A stretch of DNA of 44,098 nucleotides, taken from assembly GCA_019634305.1 (NCBI GenBank), contig JAHQVQ010000070.1:1-44098 (forward strand), in the 5' to 3' direction. A program made the position numbers and the translations under genes. The stretch comes from Flammeovirgaceae bacterium. GTDB lineage: Bacteria; Bacteroidota; Bacteroidia; Cytophagales; Flammeovirgaceae. Under the pieces are notes generated by a model. The model did no database searches. It was given only the letters and a program-made list of their open reading frames with translations, and was not told the DNA's origin. Below are positions 7,940 to 15,396 of this stretch, in pieces. The number at the start of each line of letters is the position of its first letter. The stretch's first letter is position 1.

Positions 7940-9376
7940 TTATTTGAAATAGGGTTCTTCTACAATTATCTTAATTAAATCACCCTCTTTTAATACTGAA
8001 TCTTCCTTTAAGCCATTGGCTATGGATGTGAATTTAGGATCCCAATAATTATTTTTGCGTTTGCCCAATGCTTCAATAGTTTCCCCTTCTTTTGCTTTCA
8101 CCACTCTTAATACCTTATTTTTTACAAGTGCTTTGTCAGTGGTGGATAATGATTTTACACTCTCGGCACAATTGACAATTGCTTCCTTAAAACTTCCATA
8201 ATCCATTCCTGAAAGTCTCATGAGTTGATTTCCAACTTGGAACCAGATAAGATTTAAGTAAACTACCTGACCTTTATCCTCCATAGCCATGGTAATCATA
8301 TATCCTTTACTTCCATTGATGTCAAGTGTTTTTTTTGCCTTGGGGTCCAACTTCATTTTATATTTTTCCTTCAGTGCTTGTTCAAATTTTTCTAAATAAA
8401 CTTTTGGACTGTCGGTACTTGGTTCTGCTTGCAATATTATCATCCCCTGCTGCTTTTCATCAACTGCACCAACAGTCTGGGGAGTGTTTGAAGTCAGCCA
8501 GTTTTTCGGGAAATCAATTACAAAATTCCTATCAGGATGAATAAATTTTGATTCCACAAATATGCCCTGATTAGGATTTTCTCCAAAATGAATGCCTTCT
8601 AGTTTGGCCAAAAAATCGGCCTTATTTTTTGCCAAATGAGCTTGTTTGGTTATCTGAATTCCTTCAGATTCCTCATTGATATACTCCACCCTTTTAGGTG
8701 TAAATGGGTGATCACTTAGATACGACTTTTTCTCTTCTTCACCAGTCTGATGCTCTAAAGATTTGGATATATTACTTAAAATTATGGCCAGTTGCTGAGG
8801 TTGATATCCTGTTTTAGCTGCGAGTTTTATCCCAAGTTCATCTGCCTCCTTTTCCTGCTTCCTGCCATATCCAGCAATGGTCATTTCAAAAGGTGTATTA
8901 ATGATATTTCCTAAGTCGTTGTTGATTACACTTCCAACAATATTTCCTGGTACTTTCAGGATATTAGGTAAGATATTTCGCTTCTTCCTATTTACCGAAT
9001 GCCTTTTGTTTACATGAATTATTTCATGGCTAATGACATCTGCCAATTCATCTTCAGTGTTGGCTAAAACAAGAAGTCCTCTTGATACATAAATATATCC
9101 TCCCGGAAGAGCAAAAGCATTTGGCTCATTCATATCCACCAAATGAAACTTGTATTTAAATGGCTGATCCCCAAGATTTTTCACTAATCTTTGACCCATG
9201 GCATCTACATAGGTTAAAGTTTTTGGAGCATCATATAACCCCATACTTTGTTCCACTACCTTTGCATTTTCTGCGCCTAGTTTTTCATCTATATTTGTTT
9301 TCTGAGCATAACCAGAAAAAGAGAGAATACACAATAAGATAAAAAAAAAATGTCGTTTTTGGGGATATAAATTCAT
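7940..9376 (-). CDS. M48-family zinc metalloprotease with C-terminal LysM-like domain
   Basis: I place the start at ATG 9376 (478 residues). The longer frame begins at a TTG, and the ATG version starts directly with a signal peptide ending GYAQ. The peptidase motif HEIIH (residues 117-121) is followed by QEKEADELGIKLA, which supplies the third zinc ligand, so this is a BepA/Oma1-like M48 protease of the periplasm. A middle region with QGMIILQAEPS and a C-terminal segment (VVKAKEGETIEALGKR to LKEGDLIKIIV) resembles LysM-type domains in related proteases. The likely role is quality control of envelope proteins. A TATTTTTG box at 9411-9404, about 30 bases upstream of the ATG, fits a Bacteroidota promoter and supports this start. 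Confidence 0.88.
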   Translation of the reverse strand: MNLYPQKRHFFFILLCILSFSGYAQKTNIDEKLGAENAKVVEQSMGLYDAPKTLTYVDAMGQRLVKNLGDQPFKYKFHLVDMNEPNAFALPGGYIYVSRGLLVLANTEDELADVISHEIIHVNKRHSVNRKKRNILPNILKVPGNIVGSVINNDLGNIINTPFEMTIAGYGRKQEKEADELGIKLAAKTGYQPQQLAIILSNISKSLEHQTGEEEKKSYLSDHPFTPKRVEYINEESEGIQITKQAHLAKNKADFLAKLEGIHFGENPNQGIFVESKFIHPDRNFVIDFPKNWLTSNTPQTVGAVDEKQQGMIILQAEPSTDSPKVYLEKFEQALKEKYKMKLDPKAKKTLDINGSKGYMITMAMEDKGQVVYLNLIWFQVGNQLMRLSGMDYGSFKEAIVNCAESVKSLSTTDKALVKNKVLRVVKAKEGETIEALGKRKNNYWDPKFTSIANGLKEDSVLKEGDLIKIIVEEPYFK

Positions 9377-9403
9377 GGTAATAAATAAAGAAGTTGAGTG
9401 TCT

Positions 9404-9411
9404 CAAAAATA
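9404..9411 (-). promoter_or_regulatory. Bacteroidota -7 box for the M48 protease gene
   Basis: Read on the minus strand this is TATTTTTG, matching the TAnnTTTG consensus of the phylum. It lies 28 bases before ATG 9376. No clear -33 TTG element is visible at the usual distance. Confidence 0.4.
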
Positions 9412-9504
9412 TATATTCTTTAAAAAATAAGCCTAAATTCCATTCAGCCTAAGGACAAAAATTAGATTTTTTTAGAACAACTATTCAAAACAAAATTTTA
9501 GGGA

Positions 9505-9534
9505 TTTGTTCATGAATGGATATCCATAAACAAA
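9505..9534 (-). terminator. Palindromic hairpin downstream of the DUF6090-like gene
   Basis: A perfect 12-bp palindrome, ATGGATATCCAT (9516-9527), is nested inside TTTGTT (9505) and AACAAA (9529). It begins 16 bases past the stop of the minus-strand gene ending at 9550. It could end transcription, but there is no strong U-tract, so the call is weak. Confidence 0.3.
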
Positions 9535-9549
9535 AGGAAAGGCCTAAAA

Positions 9550-10272
9550 TTATTCCTGCAGCGTATTTATTTCATTATCAATGCTGGTTTCCAGGTTTTC
9601 CACTTTTTTACTCATTGCTGCATATTTTTTCAGGATAAACTTCCTTCCGAAGTAAACTTCTTCTAAGATATAGCGCAATTCATCATCTCTTCTAAACCTG
9701 TAAAACTCCTTAGGAGAGATGGTGAACTTCACCATATTTTCACCATCAAAAGCATATTTGTAATTAGTGAAATTTCTTCCAAAGTAGGAAGAAAACCGCT
9801 GATGAAATTGTAAGGGGTAATATGATTCTTCAAACTTTTCCAATTCGGTAAAATCGTGTACATAATAATTAGCAATTTGTGATCGGAGCTGCTCATTGGT
9901 TATCTGGTCTAAACCAGCAGATTTTGCCGCCTCAAAAGCCCCACTATTACAACTTAGCATTTGCTCTGTTAAGAGTTCATTAAAGAATACACTCATGGAA
10001 TCATTAAAGGAATAATCCACCACTTCCATATAGTAGTTTAGGGCATTGTAAGCACCTAATCCTTTCTGGTGAGCTTTTATGTTATTTTCAATGGTCGTCT
10101 TATCACTTTGTAATGCAGCTTTTAATTGCCTTAATGTGGCTATTTCCTGAGCTGCTCTTTTGTTTTCTTCAAGAAAATTGTTAATGCCGAAAACGATAGA
10201 AATTCCGATAAGTACTGATAATATTTCCAGGGAAAATGCCAGTAAATTAATTTTTAAAGAAGTGCCAGCCAT
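9550..10272 (-). CDS. DUF6090-like membrane-anchored protein of unknown function
   Basis: This 240-residue protein has one transmembrane helix near the N-terminus (LLAFSLEILSVLIGISIVFG). A conserved-looking INNFLEENKRAAQEIATL segment and a long, mostly helical region with coiled-coil character (LKAALQSDKTTIENNIKAHQ) follow. This layout of one helix, then (I/L)NN(F/W)-x-E, then a helical domain of about 200 residues matches the DUF6090 proteins common in Bacteroidota. No enzymatic motif is visible and the function is unknown. It stands alone between the protease and the radical SAM gene, both on the same strand but separated by gaps of 143 bases or more. Confidence 0.6.
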   Translation of the reverse strand: MAGTSLKINLLAFSLEILSVLIGISIVFGINNFLEENKRAAQEIATLRQLKAALQSDKTTIENNIKAHQKGLGAYNALNYYMEVVDYSFNDSMSVFFNELLTEQMLSCNSGAFEAAKSAGLDQITNEQLRSQIANYYVHDFTELEKFEESYYPLQFHQRFSSYFGRNFTNYKYAFDGENMVKFTISPKEFYRFRRDDELRYILEEVYFGRKFILKKYAAMSKKVENLETSIDNEINTLQE

Positions 10273-10360
10273 TTAGTTTCAGTTATAAAAAGCATCTTGG
10301 TAGTAATTGATAATAAGGATGAATTTAATTTTTGGAACGATTTGTTCTGATCAATTACTT

Positions 10361-10408
10361 TAGAGCTCGTTTAAGTTTTGTTTTTCTAGGCGAAAAGAAT
10401 AAAATTTA
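10361..10408. repeat. Small palindromic repeat related to the element at 17.8 kb
   Basis: It begins AGCTCGTTTAAGTTTTG and ends AAAAGAATAAAATTTA. The last 16 bases are identical to 17943-17958, and the first part resembles the reverse complement of the same end (AGCTTGTTTAAATTTT). The fragment therefore looks like two ends of one repeat family joined head to head. Confidence 0.45.
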
Positions 10409-10551
10409 TACCTACTCTTATTATTGCCTAATACTTGATTCTTAATTCAATTTATTTTGCAAATCTCTAAGATTTTTTGAGAAAGGTACATTTATTAACA
10501 AAAAAAATGAGGAAATCGACCCTTAGATGAAATGAAGACTTATTTGATTTT

Positions 10552-10576
10552 TTTGATTTTTTAGCGAAAAATCAAA
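10552..10576 (-). terminator. Hairpin terminator after the radical SAM gene
   Basis: A perfect 10-bp stem (TTTGATTTTT with AAAAATCAAA) and a 5-base loop lie directly after the stop codon of the minus-strand gene ending at 10578. The position favours a terminator. The stem is AT-rich and therefore weak. Confidence 0.5.
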
Positions 10577-10577
10577 T

Positions 10578-12773
10578 TTACAGGAATAATAATCCGGATT
10601 CCCTTAATTTCCCCCAGGTAAAACTGTTTACTAATTTATCAAAATCTCCTAATTCCTGAGCTTCAAAATGTTCTATCAATTTAATAAAAGTGAATTTTTC
10701 ATTAGAGGAGGCAGAAAGTTTTGGTAGTACTTCGGAGAGCCATTTCCCAATTTCCGGCATTGTTATCAGCTCAATTTTTTCCACTTTATTATGGATTACT
10801 AATTTTCCTTTCTTGATTTTTTTACCCTTTTTATCAATTTCAATTATTGAAAAAAAAGGCTGGTTTCCAGTCCAGACAACTTTGGAAGTTGCTGACTCAA
10901 AATCAAAGGAATTGGCAATTGCTTTCTGGATATAATTTTTAGGAACTTTGGTTTTAGGGATTTTAAATTCAAACCATTCGTAAAGGGGAAAATCAAGACA
11001 GATCCCATGCATATAATTGAATAGCGATTTCCTCAATCCTTCACTAAACAACTCATGATCAGTTCCTTCTGGGTCTTTATGGACGAGATCATTATTGGCA
11101 AATTCACCCAGGTCAGGCCCAACTTTTTCCACTCTAAATTCTGATGGATTTATGCCCACAGGACTATGTGCAGTCATGGCAAACCTGTGCCAAAAGCCAG
11201 ATTGAACTACTCCAGCTTCAAATAACTGCCTTACCATTTCCAAAGAATCAATGGTTTCCTGAGCCGTCTGGGTGGGGAAACCATACATTAAATAGGCATG
11301 CACCATAATTCCTGCTTTGGTAAAGTTCTCTGCGACTTTCGCTACCTGAGTCACCGTCACCCCCTTCTTCATCATATCCAACAAACGATCTGAAGCTACT
11401 TCCAAACCACCAGAAACAGCCATGCAACCAGACGCTTGTAAGAGTCTGCATAAGTCAGCAGTGAAATTTTTCTCAAAACGAATATTTGTCCACCATGTAA
11501 CTGTAAGCTCTCTTTTTAGAATTTCCAAGGCTACATCACGCATTAAAGCCGGAGGGGCTGCTTCATCCACAAAATGAAAACCTGACTCACCGGTTTGTGC
11601 GATCAGTTCTTCAATTCTATCACAAATAATACTGGCATTTATAGGCATATAACTGCCAATATAATTCAGGGAGATATCACAAAATGTACACTTTTTCCAG
11701 TAGCAACCATGTGCCAGGGTAAGTTTATTCCAGCGGCCATCACTCCAAAGACGGTGCATTGGATTGGCAATTTCTATAACTGAAAGATAGTTTTTGAGGG
11801 GTAAATCACTATAATCAGGAGTTCCTGTTTTGGTAAATGGGATGTCTCCTTCTTTGGCTCCATCCCAATAGATTACAGCCTCTTCATGCCTGGAAAAAGT
11901 TCTCTTTAGATTTTTAAGTGCTCGCTTTCCTTCCAGCATTTCAATCAGACACTGAATCGGTTTTTCCCCATCATCCAGGGTAATGAAATCTACAAAATCA
12001 AAAACTCTTGCATCTGTCAAGAAGCGTAATTCAGTATTGACATAGCCTCCTCCCATGACCACTTTGATATTAGAAAAATTCTTTTTAATAAAATGACCAC
12101 ATCGAAATGCTCCATAAAGATTTCCGGGAAATGGGATAGAAATGCAAACCAAATCAGGATTTGCAGATATAATTCTTTCCTTTAAAATATCCACCAAAAT
12201 TTTATCCACAAAAGTTTCTGGAGCTAAAATAGCTTCATAAAGCTCATCAAAAGAGTTGGCTGACATACCCAATCGTTCTGCATATCGGCTAAAACCAAAA
12301 TGTGGATCTATAGTTTCTTTTATTAAATCGGCCAAATCTTCCAGATATAGTGTGGAAAGATGTCGGGCTTTATCCCTAATACCCATGGTGCCAAATGCCC
12401 AATCCAATTCCTCCAGTTGCTGGAATCGGGAAGCTTCTGGTAAATAATCGCTATCGCAAATGGTATGGGCAAGTGTAGGGTTTTTATCCTGCAAAAATGT
12501 GATCACTGAATCAATTGACTTTATGTATTCTTTGCTTAGACTCAACATCCTCATACTGTTTTCTGAAAGCTCCAAATCCTTTTGGTGAATCTCAAAAAAG
12601 AGTTTTTCCAAACCATTTTTAGAGAATAATTCAAGTATTACATCTATGCCTAAGTCAGATTGAAAGGAATTGATATTGATGGTGTTTAAAAAACCTTTCA
12701 GGTAAGTTGTAGCCGGATAAGGGGTATTCAGTTGCGTAAATGGGGGAGTGATTAAATAAACTTTCTTTTCCAA
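10578..12773 (-). CDS. B12-binding-domain radical SAM protein
   Basis: The protein is 731 residues and appears to start at a TTG (no in-frame ATG nearby upstream). It opens with VYLITPPFTQLNTPYPATTYLKG, typical of cobalamin-binding-domain radical SAM proteins. A Rossmann-like region with VVMGGGYVNTELRF follows at about 235-250. The iron-sulfur site is Cys357, Cys362 and Cys365 in HGCYWKKCTFCD, spaced CX4CX2C instead of the usual CX3CX2C. Further SAM-barrel features are FHFVDEAAPP, SGGLEVASDRLLDMMKKGV and HAYLMYGFPTQTAQET. The last 170 residues form an extra domain I do not recognise. The substrate is unknown; such enzymes often perform methylations or rearrangements in lipid or natural-product synthesis. 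It stands alone. Confidence 0.85.
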   Translation of the reverse strand: MEKKVYLITPPFTQLNTPYPATTYLKGFLNTININSFQSDLGIDVILELFSKNGLEKLFFEIHQKDLELSENSMRMLSLSKEYIKSIDSVITFLQDKNPTLAHTICDSDYLPEASRFQQLEELDWAFGTMGIRDKARHLSTLYLEDLADLIKETIDPHFGFSRYAERLGMSANSFDELYEAILAPETFVDKILVDILKERIISANPDLVCISIPFPGNLYGAFRCGHFIKKNFSNIKVVMGGGYVNTELRFLTDARVFDFVDFITLDDGEKPIQCLIEMLEGKRALKNLKRTFSRHEEAVIYWDGAKEGDIPFTKTGTPDYSDLPLKNYLSVIEIANPMHRLWSDGRWNKLTLAHGCYWKKCTFCDISLNYIGSYMPINASIICDRIEELIAQTGESGFHFVDEAAPPALMRDVALEILKRELTVTWWTNIRFEKNFTADLCRLLQASGCMAVSGGLEVASDRLLDMMKKGVTVTQVAKVAENFTKAGIMVHAYLMYGFPTQTAQETIDSLEMVRQLFEAGVVQSGFWHRFAMTAHSPVGINPSEFRVEKVGPDLGEFANNDLVHKDPEGTDHELFSEGLRKSLFNYMHGICLDFPLYEWFEFKIPKTKVPKNYIQKAIANSFDFESATSKVVWTGNQPFFSIIEIDKKGKKIKKGKLVIHNKVEKIELITMPEIGKWLSEVLPKLSASSNEKFTFIKLIEHFEAQELGDFDKLVNSFTWGKLRESGLLFL

Positions 12774-12896
12774 AATCCGGGGATAATTTTTTCCAATTCC
12801 AAATTTCGGAAAATTTTGTTACATTCCTTTAAAGAAGCAGCCTTTTACCTATTCAATTTAACTTATTGCTTTAAACTAGTTAAATAGATGTGCAGA

Positions 12897-12956
12897 ATTA
12901 AATATACTTAATAAGTGCCACAACTTTTTGATAATGAGATAAAAGTACTCAATATA
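12897..12956 (+). repeat. Dispersed 60-bp intergenic repeat, copy A
   Basis: This stretch aligns without gaps to 20321-20380 at 48 of 60 positions, including the shared blocks TAAATATA, AGTGCCA and TACTCA. Around it, TAATAAGTGC (12909-12918) and its exact reverse complement (12986-12995) form a 10-bp inverted repeat, so the unit may be a worn miniature element. It lies between cruF and the radical SAM gene. Confidence 0.5.
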
Positions 12957-13019
12957 AATAGTACTGGTATTTAGGTTAAACCTTTGCACTTATTAGAAAT
13001 TTCAGAGGGCAATATTTAA

Positions 13020-13763
13020 TTAAAGTCCTGAAAATTCCATGTTGGTAAGATGTGAAACAATTAAAGCGATGTTTAACAAAAGAAAAAATGACACCTGAAC
13101 AGCAATAAGGACTATTCCTAACTGATTTTTTGGCGATCTAATTTTGTAATAATAGATGGCAAAAAATAAAAAAGAGACAAAAAACCATCCTAAATAGTTT
13201 TCAATCGGGATTTCATCACCAGCCCAACCCCAGAAATCGCATTGGATTGCTACAGGTTCAATAAGGAAATCAATTCCTACCATAAGGCTCGCACCCAGAA
13301 ATGATTTAACAAAATTATTCATTTTGAGCCCTGATAAAACATTACAAAAACCAAGAACCAGCATTGCCCAATTTATTCCAATAATGAGCGGGATATTCCA
13401 AAGTGAAAGTCCCAGGGTTTTACCATAGGTATAGTCACCAAAAGGGAATCCTGTTTTCACCCCAAAAAACTCAATCAAAAACCCCAATAATATTACAAAA
13501 ATAATAAACCCTACCATTCTTTTTTTTAGCTCAGAATAATGATTGATGAACAACAAAAAGGATATTAAAATACTAAAAGGAGTAAGGGGTAATACGATAG
13601 ATTGAAGAGGGGAAAGTATTCCCAAAACCCCAACCGAATGAATTAGAATAATAAGTAAAGTAGATCGCCTTAAATTAAAATAATTTCTAAATGTATTCCC
13701 TAAATTTGGGTTCAAGTATCCCATTTTCTTAAAAGAGGTAATATTAATTTTTCCATCGAACAT
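13020..13763 (-). CDS. cruF: Carotenoid biosynthesis protein, CruF-type 1',2'-hydratase
   Basis: The 247-residue protein is strongly hydrophobic with about seven membrane segments. It carries the family motifs FGVKTGFPFGDYTYG and IPLIIGINWAMLVLG of the carotenoid hydratase family (COG2324). Such enzymes add water to the 1',2' end of acyclic or monocyclic carotenes. It lies 29 bases downstream of a CrtD-type desaturase on the same strand, and this pairing is typical for making monocyclic carotenoids such as saproxanthin or flexixanthin in Cytophagales. The remaining pathway genes are not in this window, so the final pigment is inferred. Confidence 0.75.
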   Translation of the reverse strand: MFDGKINITSFKKMGYLNPNLGNTFRNYFNLRRSTLLIILIHSVGVLGILSPLQSIVLPLTPFSILISFLLFINHYSELKKRMVGFIIFVILLGFLIEFFGVKTGFPFGDYTYGKTLGLSLWNIPLIIGINWAMLVLGFCNVLSGLKMNNFVKSFLGASLMVGIDFLIEPVAIQCDFWGWAGDEIPIENYLGWFFVSFLFFAIYYYKIRSPKNQLGIVLIAVQVSFFLLLNIALIVSHLTNMEFSGL

Positions 13764-13792
13764 GACTGTTGATATTTTTAATTGTCGAAAAT

Positions 13793-15256
13793 TTAAGGGA
13801 CTAAAGAATCTACAATTTTGGCTGATAATAGTGCCAAGGGAATTCCACCACCAGGATGAACAGAACCTCCGCAGAAATACAGGCCATTAATCTTGTTACT
13901 AAAATTTGGATGTCTGAAAAAAGCGGACATTTTACTATTACTGCTTGTTCCATAAATTGAACCCATATAAGAAAAGGTGTCTTTTTCAATTCCTACCGGG
14001 TTCCAGATACGCTCACTTTTTATGCAATCATCCAGATTGGTACCCAGCATTCTGTTTAATTTCCTAATGATATTCTTTTTAGTTTCATATTGGATTTGTT
14101 CCCAGTTTTGCCCTTTATTATTTGGAGCATTCACCATCACAAACCAATTTTCCATCCCTTGTGGAGCATCCTTTGAGGAATACTTTGCGGTAATATTTAC
14201 ATAGACCGTTGGGTCACTGAAAACTTGTTGTTTATCAAATAAATAATGAAATTCTTCCTGATAATCCTGACTAAAAAAGATATTATGCAAATCCAGTTGG
14301 GGAAAGGTTTTATTTATTCCCCAGTAAAATACCAGGGCAGAAGAGGACCTTTCCTGATTGAGAATTTTCCTTGGCTTTTGTAATTTGGGCAGCAAATTCT
14401 TGTAAGTGCCAAAAATATCCATATTGCTTACTACAAGATCAGCTTTATAATGATGGAATTTCGATTTAACGCCACAGACTTTGCCATTATCAGTAATGAT
14501 TTCTTTTGCCGGTTCATCCATATAAAAAGCCACTCCTATTTCCAGAGCCAGTTCAAATAACCTTTCCGAAATATTAACCATACCACCTTCAGGAAAGAAA
14601 ACCCCATCTCCATGCTCCAGACTTGAAATGATATTTAAAATTCCTGGAGCTTTATAAGGAGAAGAGCCATTATATGTTGCAAATCGATTAAATATCTGAA
14701 CAAGTTTTGGATGTTTCAGCCGCTTTTCATTGGCCTTGTTCATAGTAGTGAAAACATCCAGTTTATCTAAATTGAGGATAGCATTTAAAGCCTTTTTGGA
14801 AAGAATTGTTTTGGTTTTATGAAGAGACTTTTCCAGAAAAATTTCTCCAGTGAGTCTTTTAATATTTTGGCTATAATCAAGATAATCTTGTACCAGCCTT
14901 CCATTTACCTCAAGCTTGTTGTGTATCTCTTTCGCAAAAGTTTTTGGAGAAGAATATCCTGTTATCTGGGTGCCATCTTCAAAAAAGTACTCACAGGAAA
15001 CTGATAACCTTTTGTACTTAAAGTATCCACTGGAATCTTTTCCTACCAGAGTAAATAATTCATCAACAAGATGTGGCATGGTGAACAAGGATGGACCAGT
15101 ATCGAATCTGAAACCATTGTTTATAAATGATTTGTTTTTCCCTCCTACCTGGCTTGTAGCCTCCAATACAGACACCTCAAATCCCTTTACGGCTAATCGG
15201 ATAGCCATCGCCAGGCCTCCTATTCCTGCTCCTATTACAACTGCTTTTTGTTTCAA
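13793..15256 (-). CDS. crtD: CrtD-type carotenoid 3,4-desaturase (phytoene desaturase family)
   Basis: The FAD-binding motif VVIGAGIGGLAMAIRL lies at the start of the domain. It is followed by GGKNKSFINNGFRFDTGPS and LFTMPHLVDELF, which is closer to the 1-hydroxycarotenoid 3,4-desaturase (CrtD) group than to phytoene desaturase CrtI. The C-terminus has the family motif FCGGSVHPGGGIPLALLSAK. The frame stays open upstream to a TTG at 15397, but homologues start right before the FAD motif. I favour a TTG at 15256 (about 487 residues), with ATG 15319 as the alternative. A TAGGTTTG promoter box at 15369-15362 also argues against the longest start. It probably forms an operon with cruF and acts at the membrane. 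Confidence 0.78.
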   Translation of the reverse strand: MKQKAVVIGAGIGGLAMAIRLAVKGFEVSVLEATSQVGGKNKSFINNGFRFDTGPSLFTMPHLVDELFTLVGKDSSGYFKYKRLSVSCEYFFEDGTQITGYSSPKTFAKEIHNKLEVNGRLVQDYLDYSQNIKRLTGEIFLEKSLHKTKTILSKKALNAILNLDKLDVFTTMNKANEKRLKHPKLVQIFNRFATYNGSSPYKAPGILNIISSLEHGDGVFFPEGGMVNISERLFELALEIGVAFYMDEPAKEIITDNGKVCGVKSKFHHYKADLVVSNMDIFGTYKNLLPKLQKPRKILNQERSSSALVFYWGINKTFPQLDLHNIFFSQDYQEEFHYLFDKQQVFSDPTVYVNITAKYSSKDAPQGMENWFVMVNAPNNKGQNWEQIQYETKKNIIRKLNRMLGTNLDDCIKSERIWNPVGIEKDTFSYMGSIYGTSSNSKMSAFFRHPNFSNKINGLYFCGGSVHPGGGIPLALLSAKIVDSLVP

Positions 15257-15361
15257 TACTTCCAATGTTTCAATGCTTCCAAAGTTGATTGTTCCAAGAC
15301 TTAACCGATGGGAAAACATTTTGTTTATAGAAAAAATCTGACCTCTCAAAAACCAGAATAC

Positions 15362-15369
15362 CAAACCTA
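15362..15369 (-). promoter_or_regulatory. Bacteroidota -7 box for the crtD-cruF operon
   Basis: On the minus strand this reads TAGGTTTG, a match to TAnnTTTG. It sits in the gap between the crtD start and the divergent regulator gene. A TTG lies 25 bases further upstream, somewhat too far for a standard -33 element. Confidence 0.4.
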
Positions 15370-15396
15370 AAAAATTATTGATTAATTTTACCTTCA

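Larger units (their letters stand above)
10273..10577. other. 305-bp intergenic stretch without a gene
   Basis: No convincing coding frame is present. It contains a palindromic repeat fragment at 10361-10408 and a terminator-like hairpin at 10552-10576, both listed separately. The rest is AT-rich sequence with no recognisable element. Confidence 0.6.
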
